From Leadbetterella byssophila DSM 17132 (GTDB lineage: Bacteria > Bacteroidota > Bacteroidia > Cytophagales > Spirosomataceae): 64,000 nt of DNA. Both the position numbers and the translations under genes were made by a program. Positions 36,703-45,244 of this stretch are shown here, piece by piece. The notes below the pieces were generated by a model. The model ran no database searches, was not told where the DNA came from, and saw only the letters and a list, made by a program, of their open reading frames with translations. The stretch is taken from NCBI RefSeq assembly GCF_000166395.1, contig NC_014655.1, positions 1,860,001 through 1,924,000 of the forward strand, given 5' to 3'. Numbering within the stretch: the first letter of the stretch is position 1; each line of letters starts with the position of its first letter.

Positions 36703-36737
36703 TTTGGTGAGGGTATTCCCATTTTTATCTACATTTG
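36703..36737 (+). promoter_or_regulatory. promoter of the PQQ dehydrogenase gene
   Basis: TACATTTG at 36730-36737 matches the -7 consensus with TTTG at 36703-36706, 23 bp upstream. The latter is itself part of TACCTTTG (36699-36706), which could be a second -7 box. Confidence 0.45.
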
Positions 36738-36756
36738 GAGAATATTCAACCTTAAC

Positions 36757-38853
36757 ATGAAAACCTTACTAAAAATCACTCTACTCTTTTCCGTTTTGGC
36801 AAGCTGCCAAGCGGAAAAGGAAGATGAATGGAGAGAATATCTAGGTGGCCCAGACAGAAACCATTATTCCTCTTTGGATCAGATTAACCCGGAAAACGTT
36901 AAGAACCTGCAAGTGGCCTGGGAATATCATACCCTTGATACCGGCCAAATCCAGTGTAACCCTATCATCGTGAATGGGAAAATGTACGGTGTGACCGCAT
37001 CTAACGGACTTTTCGCCATCAACGCTGAAACCGGAGAAGAACTTTGGAAATTCTGGGGAGGTAAAGAGAAATCCTTCTTCAATACTAACAGAGGAGTAAC
37101 CTATTGGGAAGATAAAAAATCAGGTGAACCGGCACGTATACTTTACTGTTTCGGGGAATGGCTTTACGCAGTTAACGCTGAAACGGGTGAAAAGATCAGC
37201 AGCTTTGGAGATGATGGGAAAGTCAGCCTGAAATCAGGACTTGGAGATAATGCAAAGGATAAATTCGTTATTTCAACTACCCCTGGAACCTTGTTTGAAG
37301 ATAAGATCATCATGCCATTACGAGTTTCAGAAGGAGCAGATGCCGCACCCGGTTATATCCAGGCCTTCAATGTCATTACGGGTAATCTAGACTGGGTATT
37401 CCATACCATCCCTCATCCAGGCGAGTTTGGATATGATACCTGGCCAAAAGATGCTTATAGAAATGAAGAAATAGGAGCTGCGAATAACTGGTCAGGTATG
37501 GCCATTGACCGGAAAAGAGGCCTACTATTCGTCCCTACAGGATCAGCAGGCTTTGATTTTTATGGAGGAAACAGAGAAGGGGAAAATCTTTTTGCCAACT
37601 GCCTTATAGCCTTAGACGCAAAAACAGGCCAAAGGAAGTGGCATTTCCAAACCGTTCATCATGACCTATGGGACAGAGACCTGCCTGCACCTCCTAACCT
37701 TTTGACCATTCGAAAAGATGGAAAGAAAATTGATGTGGTAGCGCAGGTAACAAAGTCCGGGTTTGTCTTCGTCTTTGAGAGAGAGACTGGCAAGCCCATC
37801 TTCCCTATTGAAGAAAGACCAGTACCCAAATCCGTACTACCGGAAGAAAAGGCATGGCCTACCCAACCCTACCCTACTCTTCCCGCTCCCTTTGCCAGAC
37901 AACATATCACAGAGAATGATCTGAACAACTTCTCAAGTGATCATGACAGCCTGCTTACCTTATATAAAAATGCTTACAAAGGACACTATATACCCTTAAG
38001 CAAAACCCCTACTATCCTCTTCCCGGGAGCAGATGGTGGGGCAGAATGGGGAGGCGCTGCAGTAGACAAGGAAGGGGTAATGTATGTCAATTCCAATGAA
38101 ATGGCCTGGATATTTAGCCTCTCAGAAAACCCTAAAGAAGATGAATTAACTCTCCTAAGTCCAGGTGAAAAAGCTTACAGCACCTACTGTTCAGTGTGTC
38201 ATGGCAAAGAACTAAAAGGAAATCCCGGAAGTGGATTCCCTTCCCTCTTAGGCATAAAAGAAAGGATGGAAAAACAGGATATCCTCAAAATCATCACCAA
38301 TGGTAAAGGTATGATGCCAGGATTTAATAGTGTTTCTGCTTCTGAAAAAGAAGCCATCATTGCCTTTATCCAAGGTGAAGAGAAGAAAGAACCTATGGGA
38401 AATACTACTGGGAATAAGAAGGTATATGTACCTTATAAATTCAATGGTTATACCAAATTCCTGAACAAGGACGGTTACCCTGCCATTAGTCCCCCGTGGG
38501 GAACCTTAACGGCTATTGACCTCAATACTGGCCAACATAAATGGCAAATACCCTTAGGTGAATTCAAAGAGTTAACGCAGAAAGGAATTCCCATTACAGG
38601 CACTGAGAACTATGGGGGGCCATTGGTTACTAAAAGTGGATTACTCTTTATTGCTGCCACTAAAGACGGTAAGTTCCGTGCCTTCAATAAGGAAAACGGA
38701 AAAATGATCAGGGAAACAGAACTCCCCGCTGCCGGTTTTGCTACTCCAGCTACATATCAAATCAAGGGTAAACAGTATATCGTAATTGCTGCGGGAGGTA
38801 CTAAATTGGGCACCAAAAAGGGCGATAGCTACGTAGCATACGCTTTGCCATAG
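36757..38853 (+). CDS. PQQ-dependent dehydrogenase with heme c, lipoprotein
   Basis: A 698-residue quinoprotein. The start is a lipoprotein signal with lipobox LASC, Cys17 being lipidated. The eight-bladed propeller of the PQQ alcohol/glucose dehydrogenase family begins at GPDRNHYSSLDQINPENVKNLQVAWEYHT-type sequence and has repeated tryptophan docking motifs (GEELWKFWGG, TGQRKWHFQTVHHDLWDRD). An inserted cytochrome c motif, C478-S-V-C481-H482, lies within the propeller rather than at the end, giving an internal electron outlet. The enzyme should oxidise an alcohol or sugar in the periplasm. No pqq synthesis genes are in view. It is convergent with the group II intron, and no terminator of its own is seen. 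Confidence 0.9.
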   Translation: MKTLLKITLLFSVLASCQAEKEDEWREYLGGPDRNHYSSLDQINPENVKNLQVAWEYHTLDTGQIQCNPIIVNGKMYGVTASNGLFAINAETGEELWKFWGGKEKSFFNTNRGVTYWEDKKSGEPARILYCFGEWLYAVNAETGEKISSFGDDGKVSLKSGLGDNAKDKFVISTTPGTLFEDKIIMPLRVSEGADAAPGYIQAFNVITGNLDWVFHTIPHPGEFGYDTWPKDAYRNEEIGAANNWSGMAIDRKRGLLFVPTGSAGFDFYGGNREGENLFANCLIALDAKTGQRKWHFQTVHHDLWDRDLPAPPNLLTIRKDGKKIDVVAQVTKSGFVFVFERETGKPIFPIEERPVPKSVLPEEKAWPTQPYPTLPAPFARQHITENDLNNFSSDHDSLLTLYKNAYKGHYIPLSKTPTILFPGADGGAEWGGAAVDKEGVMYVNSNEMAWIFSLSENPKEDELTLLSPGEKAYSTYCSVCHGKELKGNPGSGFPSLLGIKERMEKQDILKIITNGKGMMPGFNSVSASEKEAIIAFIQGEEKKEPMGNTTGNKKVYVPYKFNGYTKFLNKDGYPAISPPWGTLTAIDLNTGQHKWQIPLGEFKELTQKGIPITGTENYGGPLVTKSGLLFIAATKDGKFRAFNKENGKMIRETELPAAGFATPATYQIKGKQYIVIAAGGTKLGTKKGDSYVAYALP

Positions 38854-38880
38854 AACCCTAAAATATCAGGCTATAATCGA

Positions 38881-38952
38881 GTAGGAAGATAGGGATTATT
38901 TCCCTATCTGTCCTCTCACACCACCCGGCATACGGATCCGTACCAAGGCGGT
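38881..38952 (-). ncRNA. group II intron domains V and VI
   Basis: Domain V (38952-38920) folds with ACCGCC pairing to GGGTGGT and TACG to CGTA around a GATC loop. Domain VI (38919-38881) has a long stem, AGATAGGGA pairing with TCCCTATCT, and a candidate unpaired adenosine in the CCTAC end. The maturase stop codon is only 3 nt before domain V, the usual place for an ORF in domain IV. Confidence 0.75.
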
Positions 38953-38955
38953 TTG

Positions 38956-40404
38956 TTAGAATAACGTCGTTTGATGCGTTGTTCTCCAGTAATAGTAGTC
39001 TGCAAATCCTTCGTAGCCTAGTTTAGTAAAGTATGAGTTTGTTAGCGTTGTTTGAACGATAGGGCTTGTCCCTGTCCGAGTATAGGATTTACGGGTGTTC
39101 GCATGTTGGTAGGCAAGCCAGCGTTTGGCTCCCAGTTTCATTAAGTTCCGAATTCGATTACCTGCGGTCTTCCATTGCTTCCAAAGCAGAACACGCAAGC
39201 GTCTTCGCACTAGTTCATCTAGTGTTACCATCACCTTCTTATTCGTTGCTATACGAAAGTAATCCACCCAGCCGTGAATAATTTGCCGTAGTTTAGTCAG
39301 TCGCTCATGCATAGGAGTAGCTGTATTACGTCGAGTATTTTGACGTAACTTCTCTCGGATTCGTTCGATACTCTTTGCAGAGATACGAATCTGCCAATCT
39401 CCTTGAGTTTTGAAGAAACTAAAGCCGAGTAAACTACTTTGGGAAGGTTTGCTTACCTTACTCTTTTCACGGTTCACTTTCAGTTTTAGTGTAGATTCGA
39501 TGTAACTGGTGATGTTGCGCATAATACGAGTGGCGGATTTATTGCTCTTCGCGTAGATACTACAGTCATCCGCATAACGTACAAATCGATGTCCACGGGA
39601 GCTGAGTTCCGTATCCAGTTCGTTCAGGATGATGTTTGACAAAAGTGGACTTAAAGGACTGCCCTGTGGTGTGCCCTTGGTTCGCTTTTGTTCAAGACCA
39701 TGATCCATAATCCCACAACGAAGGTATTTCCCGATCAGCGCTAGGACTCGACGATCCGTAATCTTCTTGCTCAAAAGATGCATCAGTATGTCGTGGTTCA
39801 CTTGATCGAAGAATTGTTCCAAATCAAGTTCAACGACCCACGTGTAGCCCAAGTTCAGATACTCTTGCGCTTTAATGACGGCCTGATGAGCATTACGATT
39901 CGGACGGAAGCCGTAGCTGTTATCGTGAAAATCACCCTCATACTTTAACCCAAGCCATTGGGAAATGCTTTGCTGAATAACACGGTCGATGACCGTTGGG
40001 ATACCCAGCATACGCTTGCCGCCACTTGCTTTGGGAATCTCTACTTTCCGAACAGCTTGTGGGCGGTAAGTGCCAGAGAGAATATCCGATCGCAGGGATT
40101 GCCAGTGCGTGTTAAGGTAGTCACGAAGATTATCGATCTGCATACCATCAACTCCGCTAGCACCTCCATTAGAGATGACACGATCAACTGCGTGTTTGAC
40201 ATTTCGGATGTGTAATATCTCTTCCAACATAGTATTACTAAAAAAAACCTCAGGCATTGTGTCCACTTCGTTGCACGACTCAGCTAAGCTCCTCTTGCAT
40301 TTTACTATCAGTTTCCGACCTACCCTCATGCAAGCAGTTCTCTTATGTGGTTCGGCTTTTAACACTTCGTCATAAACTTCATGGTTCCTTTGCCATTCTA
40401 ACAT
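38956..40404 (-). CDS. ltrA: group II intron reverse transcriptase/maturase
   Basis: A 482-residue intron-encoded protein. Reverse-transcriptase blocks in order: GGASGVDGM, IPKASGGKRMLGIPTVIDRV, YGFRPNRNAHQA, VVELDLEQFFDQV (first catalytic Asp), GTPQGSPLSPLLSNI, and RYADDCSIYAK (the YADD box). The thumb/maturase domain X follows with LRQIIHGWVDYF. The protein ends at YYYWRTTHQTTLF without an HNH endonuclease domain, so it probably primes from nascent DNA strands. No stop or frameshift is seen; the protein looks functional. The first ~50 residues before MPEVFFSN may belong to the RNA structure rather than to the protein, so the true start could be at 40257. Confidence 0.92.
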   Translation of the reverse strand: MLEWQRNHEVYDEVLKAEPHKRTACMRVGRKLIVKCKRSLAESCNEVDTMPEVFFSNTMLEEILHIRNVKHAVDRVISNGGASGVDGMQIDNLRDYLNTHWQSLRSDILSGTYRPQAVRKVEIPKASGGKRMLGIPTVIDRVIQQSISQWLGLKYEGDFHDNSYGFRPNRNAHQAVIKAQEYLNLGYTWVVELDLEQFFDQVNHDILMHLLSKKITDRRVLALIGKYLRCGIMDHGLEQKRTKGTPQGSPLSPLLSNIILNELDTELSSRGHRFVRYADDCSIYAKSNKSATRIMRNITSYIESTLKLKVNREKSKVSKPSQSSLLGFSFFKTQGDWQIRISAKSIERIREKLRQNTRRNTATPMHERLTKLRQIIHGWVDYFRIATNKKVMVTLDELVRRRLRVLLWKQWKTAGNRIRNLMKLGAKRWLAYQHANTRKSYTRTGTSPIVQTTLTNSYFTKLGYEGFADYYYWRTTHQTTLF

Positions 40405-40814
40405 TCAGACCTTCCCCTGTATAAAGTAGAGAAACAGGGTACTATGTCCTCTGCTGACTTCTGACTAAAGCATACTAGCATTATTATTCTGCTATATGTT
40501 TCTTCGCGGGCATTCGCGTATACCTTTGACAGAGTTTAGTCAGATCTCCCCAGGTAAGAACAATAACTTTCACCTCATATATCCGCTACATTTACCATAG
40601 TGTTTCCGTACAGTTTAGGGCTTTGGCTTGTTTTGCAGCCTCACCCAACACTTGCGGCCTTGTATGTAGTTTCTGTTCGTCGGATCGAGGTTTTGCCTCA
40701 GACTTCCTTCAGATTCCACCTCACGGTGGACACCCTTGTCATAAGCTAACACTTCCCACTGTAAAGGCGTGTTCGGGACTTACACCCTAGAGTTATTGCA
40801 CATGCTGGGCACAC
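40405..40814 (-). other. 5' ribozyme part of the group II intron (domains I-III)
   Basis: About 410 nt between the intron 5' end and the maturase start. It contains no ORF and is expected to hold domains I-III. EBS1 (AAACAAG) lies at 40627-40633, 182-188 nt from the 5' end. AACTCTAGGGTGTAAGTCCC near the 5' end is typical of the start of domain I. Confidence 0.65.
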
Positions 40815-40848
40815 AAACAAGAATCCCCGAACTTTCATTCGGGGATTC
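40815..40848 (-). terminator. terminator of the ribosomal protein operon
   Basis: Perfect 11-bp stem GAATCCCCGAA / TTCGGGGATTC with a 6-nt loop, 22 bp after the rplQ stop. The following T-rich tract TTGTTT is cut short by the intron; joined to the 3' exon it would read TTGTTTTCGATT. Confidence 0.9.
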
Positions 40849-40869
40849 TTTAAAAGACCTTCTGTCAAA

Positions 40870-41394
40870 TTATGCTTTAGTCTCTTCTTCAGAAGCATCA
40901 GCAGCAGGTGCTTCTTCCACCGCAGGAGCTGCTTCAGGAGCAGACTCAGCAGTAGCTTCAGCTTTCTTGCTCTTACCTCTTCTAGAACGTTTAGCTTTAG
41001 TTTCTGTAGTTTCAGAAGCTGCAGATAATAGGTTCTCGTTGAAGTCAACTAATTCGATCAATGCCATTTCAGCATTGTCACCTTGTCTTTGGCCTAATTT
41101 GATGATGCGGGTATAACCACCGTTTCTTTCAGCAATCTTTACAGCGATAGCTCCAAAAAGCTCTTTGATAGCTTCTTTATCTTGAAGGTAAGAGAACACC
41201 ACCCTTCTTGAGTGAGTAGTATCGTTTTTACCTTTAGTCAAAAGAGGCTCAACATACTTTCTTAAAGCTTTAGCTTTAGCAACAGTTGTTTCAATTCTTT
41301 TGGCTTTGATCAAAGAAACCGCCATATTAGCCATAAGGGCGTCTCTGTGTGATTTTGTTCTTCCGAGGTGGTTAATTCTTTTACCGTGTCTCAT
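40870..41394 (-). CDS. rplQ: 50S ribosomal protein L17
   Basis: L17 sits at the peptide exit side of the large subunit. The core (about residues 1-120, [20 protein letters not shown]) is standard. The protein is 174 residues against 127 in E. coli; the extra C terminus is an Ala/Glu/Lys-rich, probably disordered tail (from about 128, [18 protein letters not shown]), as in other Bacteroidota. Last gene of the ribosomal cluster, 90 bp after rpoA, followed by a terminator and the group II intron. Confidence 0.97.
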   Translation of the reverse strand: MRHGKRINHLGRTKSHRDALMANMAVSLIKAKRIETTVAKAKALRKYVEPLLTKGKNDTTHSRRVVFSYLQDKEAIKELFGAIAVKIAERNGGYTRIIKLGQRQGDNAEMALIELVDFNENLLSAASETTETKAKRSRRGKSKKAEATAESAPEAAPAVEEAPAADASEEETKA

Positions 41395-41484
41395 AATTTT
41401 GATTTTCGTAAGTAACGGTTAAGAAGTACATCGCAGTAATTACTTCCCACCTATTACGATTTTACATATAATTTAATTCTGCGA

Positions 41485-42474
41485 TTAATCTTCGTCAAGC
41501 TTATACTTGGAAACATCCATACCGAAGTGCAACTGCTTATCAGCGATAAGTTGTTCCAATTCAGTTAAAGATTTCTTACCAAAGTTTCTAAACTTCATCA
41601 TGTCTGCTACTTCAAGACGAGCAAGATCACCTAGAGTACGGATATCAGCAGATTTTAGACAGTTGTATGCCCTTACTGAAAGATCCAAGTCTTGCAATGG
41701 AGTCTTAAGAAGTTTACGCATGTGTAAGAATTCTTCATCCACCATGTTATCTTCTTCATCACTCTTAGAATCGAACACCATGTTCTCATCTGTGAACTTC
41801 AAGAAGTGTTGGATCAAGATATGAGAAGCTTCTTGTAAAGCTTTCTCAGGATGGATAGAACCGTCAGTTTTGATCTCCAAAAGGAGTTTCTCATAGTCAG
41901 TTCTTTGTTCCACACGCGTATTCTCAATGCTATACTTCACATTTTTGATGGGTGTATAGATAGAGTCTATCGCGATAAACCCGATAGGAAGGTCAGCGGT
42001 TTTTTGTTCCTCACTTGGAACATAACCTCTACCTTTGTCTACGATGATCTCAAACTCTAGTTCTTTTTTAGAATCCAGACGAGCGATCACCAAATCAGGG
42101 TTAAGAATTTCAAAGGAAGAAGTATACTTACCGATATCACCGGCAGTAATTTCTGTTTGGTTCTTAACTTTAACTGTGATTTTATTATCTACATAGTCTG
42201 CGATCTTTTTGAATCTAACTTGCTTAAGATTCAAAACTATCTCAGTAACATCATCTACAACACCTTCAATCGCAGAAAACTCATGAAGCACACCCGGGAA
42301 TCTCACGGATGTAATCGCATAACCCTCTAATGAAGACAACAAGATACGACGCAGCGCATTGCCTATGGTCACTCCGTAGCCTCTTTCCAGCGGCTTGAAT
42401 TCGAAAAAACCATGAAAGTCGTCAGCTTTCTCCATTACGACTTTGTCGGGCATTTGAAATGCTAAAATTGACAT
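41485..42474 (-). CDS. rpoA: DNA-directed RNA polymerase subunit alpha
   Basis: The assembly platform of RNA polymerase; its C-terminal domain binds upstream DNA and activators. The N-terminal domain has [23 protein letters not shown]-type sequence, and the C-terminal helix-hairpin-helix domain is near residues 250-315 ([30 protein letters not shown]). The frame is open from 42537, but the start [13 protein letters not shown] at 42474 gives the normal 329 residues; the upstream part coincides with hairpins in the leader. The 100-bp gap to rpsD is unusually structured. Confidence 0.97.
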   Translation of the reverse strand: MSILAFQMPDKVVMEKADDFHGFFEFKPLERGYGVTIGNALRRILLSSLEGYAITSVRFPGVLHEFSAIEGVVDDVTEIVLNLKQVRFKKIADYVDNKITVKVKNQTEITAGDIGKYTSSFEILNPDLVIARLDSKKELEFEIIVDKGRGYVPSEEQKTADLPIGFIAIDSIYTPIKNVKYSIENTRVEQRTDYEKLLLEIKTDGSIHPEKALQEASHILIQHFLKFTDENMVFDSKSDEEDNMVDEEFLHMRKLLKTPLQDLDLSVRAYNCLKSADIRTLGDLARLEVADMMKFRNFGKKSLTELEQLIADKQLHFGMDVSKYKLDED

Positions 42475-42489
42475 ACTGTGCTGTTTTGT

Positions 42490-42565
42490 TTTCGTTAACG
42501 AAATAAGTTTGGGATTATCCCAAATAGTATTTTCCACCTCCGTGGAAAACCACAGAGGTGGAAAA
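42490..42565 (-). promoter_or_regulatory. three consecutive hairpins between rpsD and rpoA
   Basis: In 76 bp there are three separate inverted repeats: a 16-bp stem with one non-Watson-Crick pair (42530-42545 with 42550-42565, AAAA/TTTT loop), TTTGGGA-TTA-TCCCAAA (42508-42524) and TTTCG-TTAA-CGAAA (42490-42503). None has a proper U tract, so they are more likely RNA processing, stability or translational control elements than a terminator. The last ends 15 bp before the rpoA start. Confidence 0.65.
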
Positions 42566-42576
42566 TTATATAAAAA

Positions 42577-43182
42577 TTATTTGTTGTACAATTCGACAAC
42601 CGCTTGTACATTGAACTGCTCAGGAATTTGCTCTAAATCGGGGTAGTTAATAAAGAGTCCTGTTAGTTCTGCGTTGTCAAATTCCAACCATCCGTACTTC
42701 TTAGCAGCGTTAAGGCTGGTAGCAGTAGTAATCGTATCCAGCGCTTTAGATTTCTCACGAACGGCCACTTTTTGTCCTGGTTTAACCAGAATAGACGGAA
42801 TATTACTTACTTCGCCATCAAGGAGGATATGTTTGTGAGTAACTAACTGGCGAGCCGCTCTACGTGTAGGGGCAATACCTAGTCTGTAAACGATGTTATC
42901 CAATCTGGATTCACAAAGTTTGATCAGGTTTTCACCGGTTTGACCTTCTTTAACACCAGCAAGGTGGAAGATTCTCGCAAACTGACGCTCAAGAACACCG
43001 TATGTATATTTGATCTTTTGCTTTTCTAACAACTGAAGGGCATAGTCAGATTTTTTACCTCTTCTGCCTCTTCCGTGTTGACCCGGAGGATATGCCTTCT
43101 TAGCTAATGCTTTGCTCGGCCCTAAAACTGCCTCGCCGAACTTTCTTGAAATCTTGGATTTCGGACCTGTATATCTTGCCAT
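42577..43182 (-). CDS. rpsD: 30S ribosomal protein S4
   Basis: Primary 16S rRNA binder needed to start small-subunit assembly, and in several bacteria a repressor of its own operon. 201 residues. The N-terminal domain lacks the four zinc cysteines found in some S4 proteins. The S4 RNA-binding domain is at about 95-160 (CESRLDNIVYRLGIAPTRRAARQLVTHKHILLDG). The following gap to rpoA holds the hairpin triplet. Confidence 0.98.
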   Translation of the reverse strand: MARYTGPKSKISRKFGEAVLGPSKALAKKAYPPGQHGRGRRGKKSDYALQLLEKQKIKYTYGVLERQFARIFHLAGVKEGQTGENLIKLCESRLDNIVYRLGIAPTRRAARQLVTHKHILLDGEVSNIPSILVKPGQKVAVREKSKALDTITTATSLNAAKKYGWLEFDNAELTGLFINYPDLEQIPEQFNVQAVVELYNK

Positions 43183-43245
43183 TTTATTTTATTATTCAAA
43201 TCGTTAGCCCCAATGTCCAAACTAACATTTGTATGTTTTATATGA

Positions 43246-43641
43246 TTAAACTCTTCTTCTCTTTGGAGGTCTACAACCGTTGTGAGGCATAGGAGTAACA
43301 TCAAAGATGTTCACTACATCGATACCTACGCTCTGTACTGTTCTCATTGCTGATTCTCTACCAGAACCAGGACCTTTCACAAAGATGTCTGCTTTACGCA
43401 TACCTAGATCGTAAGCTACTTGACAACAGTTTTGAGCTGCCATCTGCGCTGCGTACGGAGTATTTTTCTTAGAACCTCTGAAGCCCATTTTACCGGCAGA
43501 AGCCCATGAAATTACTTGTCCTGTACTGTTTGTCACCGAAATGATGATGTTGTTGAAAGAAGCCTTAATATGAACCTGTCCATAAGGTTCTACAACTACT
43601 ATGCGCTTTTTAGCTTTATCTTTTCTTTTAGCTTGTGCCAT
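43246..43641 (-). CDS. rpsK: 30S ribosomal protein S11
   Basis: Platform protein of the small subunit contacting the Shine-Dalgarno helix region. 131 residues from the ATG at 43641 ([16 protein letters not shown]); an in-frame ATG 12 codons earlier gives a non-family extension and was not chosen. Conserved pieces are [31 protein letters not shown]-type core and the basic C terminus [11 protein letters not shown]. Confidence 0.97.
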   Translation of the reverse strand: MAQAKRKDKAKKRIVVVEPYGQVHIKASFNNIIISVTNSTGQVISWASAGKMGFRGSKKNTPYAAQMAAQNCCQVAYDLGMRKADIFVKGPGSGRESAMRTVQSVGIDVVNIFDVTPMPHNGCRPPKRRRV

Positions 43642-43705
43642 TATATTAGAAAATGAAAAATTAAGGCAGGAAAGCAAAATGCCCTCCCCTGATCTTGATT
43701 ATTTA

Positions 43706-44080
43706 TTATTTGGTAGCTTTCTTCTTGTTAGCTATCGTCTTACGCTTACCTTTACGAGTACGCGAGTTGTTCTTAGTTTTTTGACCTCTTAAAGGAAGAC
43801 CTTTTCTGTGTCTTAAACCACGGTAACAACCGATGTCCATCAGACGCTTAATGCTCAATTGAACTTCAGAGCGAAGAGCACCTTCTACTTTGAATTCGTT
43901 GCTAATGATGGCACGGATAGCGTTCGCTTCGTCATCAGACCATTCGCCCGCTTTCTTGTCCACTGATACATTTGCTTGGCTAAGAATATGCTTAGCTGTG
44001 CTACGACCTATACCGTAAATATAGGTAAGAGAGATTTCTCCTCTCTTTTTGTCTGGAATATCTACCCCTGAGATCCTCAT
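43706..44080 (-). CDS. rpsM: 30S ribosomal protein S13
   Basis: Head protein of the small subunit, contacts the P-site tRNA and bridges to the large subunit. 124 residues; starts [25 protein letters not shown], with the helix-two turn-helix segment and the Lys/Arg-rich tail [18 protein letters not shown] that reaches to the tRNA. Follows rpmJ by 6 bp. Confidence 0.98.
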   Translation of the reverse strand: MRISGVDIPDKKRGEISLTYIYGIGRSTAKHILSQANVSVDKKAGEWSDDEANAIRAIISNEFKVEGALRSEVQLSIKRLMDIGCYRGLRHRKGLPLRGQKTKNNSRTRKGKRKTIANKKKATK

Positions 44081-44086
44081 AAAATA

Positions 44087-44203
44087 TTAACCTTGTCTTT
44101 GTTTAAACTTAGGATTTTTCTTATTGATAACGTAAATTTTACCTTTGCGTCTGATCACTTTGCAGTCTTCACTACGCTTTTTAACTGATGCTTTAACTTT
44201 CAT
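44087..44203 (-). CDS. rpmJ: 50S ribosomal protein L36, zinc-free form
   Basis: A 38-residue ribosomal protein: it begins [16 protein letters not shown] and ends NPKFKQRQG. In the zinc-binding form residues 11, 14, 27 and 33 are Cys, Cys, Cys, His. Here they are Ser11, Cys14, Asn27 and Phe33, so the zinc site is lost while the fold and the basic end are retained. Sits between infA and rpsM, the usual place. Confidence 0.95.
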   Translation of the reverse strand: MKVKASVKKRSEDCKVIRRKGKIYVINKKNPKFKQRQG

Positions 44204-44224
44204 TACTGTCGTATTAAAATATCC

Positions 44225-44443
44225 TTACTTATACCTGTACGTAATTCTTGCTTTTGATAAGTCATAGGGCGACATCTCCAATTTAACTTTATCTCCAGGG
44301 AGGATACGAATGTAATTCATACGCATTTTACCGGAAATATGAGCGATCACCTCATGCTTATTGTCGAGCTGGACTTTAAACATGGCGTTAGACAATGCCT
44401 CCAAAATGACTCCGTCTACTTCTATGTTTGATTGTTTTGCCAT
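44225..44443 (-). CDS. infA: translation initiation factor IF-1
   Basis: Binds the A site of the 30S subunit during initiation. A 72-residue S1-type OB-fold protein: [26 protein letters not shown], ending with [11 protein letters not shown]. Three bp after the map stop codon. Confidence 0.97.
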   Translation of the reverse strand: MAKQSNIEVDGVILEALSNAMFKVQLDNKHEVIAHISGKMRMNYIRILPGDKVKLEMSPYDLSKARITYRYK

Positions 44444-44446
44444 ATT

Positions 44447-45244
44447 TTATAAAACTTCCAAATTTTTACTTTTTAACACTTCTTCGATATAGTCGAACGT
44501 CGTTAAGATTTCACAACCTCCCGGAGTTAACCATACCGTGTGTTCAAAATGAGCTGCCGGCTGGCGATCTTCCGTACGAATGGTCCAACCATCTCTTTCC
44601 TGAACTACAAATCGCTTACCCAGAGTAATCATAGGCTCAATGGCTAAAACCATTCCTGCCTCCATTTTAGTTCCCTGACCGCGCTTTCCATAGTTAGGAA
44701 CATCGGGTCCTTCGTGAAGATTCTTTCCTACACCATGACCCACTAACTCCCTTACTACACCGTAACCTCTTTCTTCTGTATAGTTCTGAATGGCATATCC
44801 CAAATCACCTATTCGCTGACCCGGTCTCACCACCTTGATACCTTCGTATAAAGAGGCTTTGGTGTCTTTTACTAAGGTTTTGGTTTTTGCATCCACCTCA
44901 CCTACTAAGTAAGTATAGGCACTGTCCGCGTGAAAACCATTCTTGTAAACTCCACAATCCACCGAGATGATGTCGCCACTTTTCAATTCCCTATCATTTG
45001 GGAAACCGTGTACTACAACTTCATTAACAGAAATACACAGGGAAAAGGGAAAACCGTTATAGTTCTTAAAAGAAGGTTTAGCCTGATGATCCAAAATAAA
45101 CTCTTCAGCTATCTTGTCTAACAAACTGGTCTTCACTCCTTCCTCAATCCTCTTCGCCACTTCCCCGTGAGCTCGACCCAGGATATCTCCGTTTGCCTTA
45201 ATGATCTCCGCCTCTTCCCTACTTTTAAGAACTACTCCTTTCAT
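44447..45244 (-). CDS. map: methionine aminopeptidase, type I
   Basis: Removes the initiator methionine from nascent proteins. 265 residues. The five metal ligands are recognisable: Asp in SVDCGVY, Asp in GFHADSAYT, His in LVGHGVGKNLHEGP, Glu in AIEPMIT, and the last Glu after the WTIRTEDRQ segment (AHFEHTVW region). It has no zinc-finger extension. Its ATG overlaps the secY stop by one base (TAATG). Confidence 0.97.
   Translation of the reverse strand: MKGVVLKSREEAEIIKANGDILGRAHGEVAKRIEEGVKTSLLDKIAEEFILDHQAKPSFKNYNGFPFSLCISVNEVVVHGFPNDRELKSGDIISVDCGVYKNGFHADSAYTYLVGEVDAKTKTLVKDTKASLYEGIKVVRPGQRIGDLGYAIQNYTEERGYGVVRELVGHGVGKNLHEGPDVPNYGKRGQGTKMEAGMVLAIEPMITLGKRFVVQERDGWTIRTEDRQPAAHFEHTVWLTPGGCEILTTFDYIEEVLKSKNLEVL

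Larger units (their letters stand above)
38881..40814 (-). mobile_element. group II intron (about 1.93 kb)
   Basis: Boundaries are read from sequence: the 5' end GTGTGCCCAGC begins at 40814, matching the GUGYG consensus, and the 3' end after the domain VI hairpin is CTAC at 38884-38881. The intron encodes a reverse transcriptase/maturase. It sits in the same direction as rplQ, immediately after the rplQ terminator hairpin, separated only by TTGTTT-type sequence. Exon bases CTTGTTT (40821-40815) are perfectly complementary to AAACAAG at 40633-40627 inside domain I, the expected EBS1-IBS1 pairing. Insertion after a terminator and the lack of an HNH domain fit the IIC type, though I cannot assign the class securely. 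Confidence 0.88.

Noticed and set aside
39066-40375. Plus-strand ORFs inside the intron
   Set aside because: They are short antisense shadows of the maturase gene with no domain features.
40405-40814. A tRNA or separate small RNA in the gap upstream of the maturase
   Set aside because: The sequence is the 5' part of the group II intron; no cloverleaf is visible.
42475-42537. RpoA starting 21 codons earlier
   Set aside because: The family start is MSILAFQMP; the extra segment lies on the hairpins and gives a non-homologous extension.
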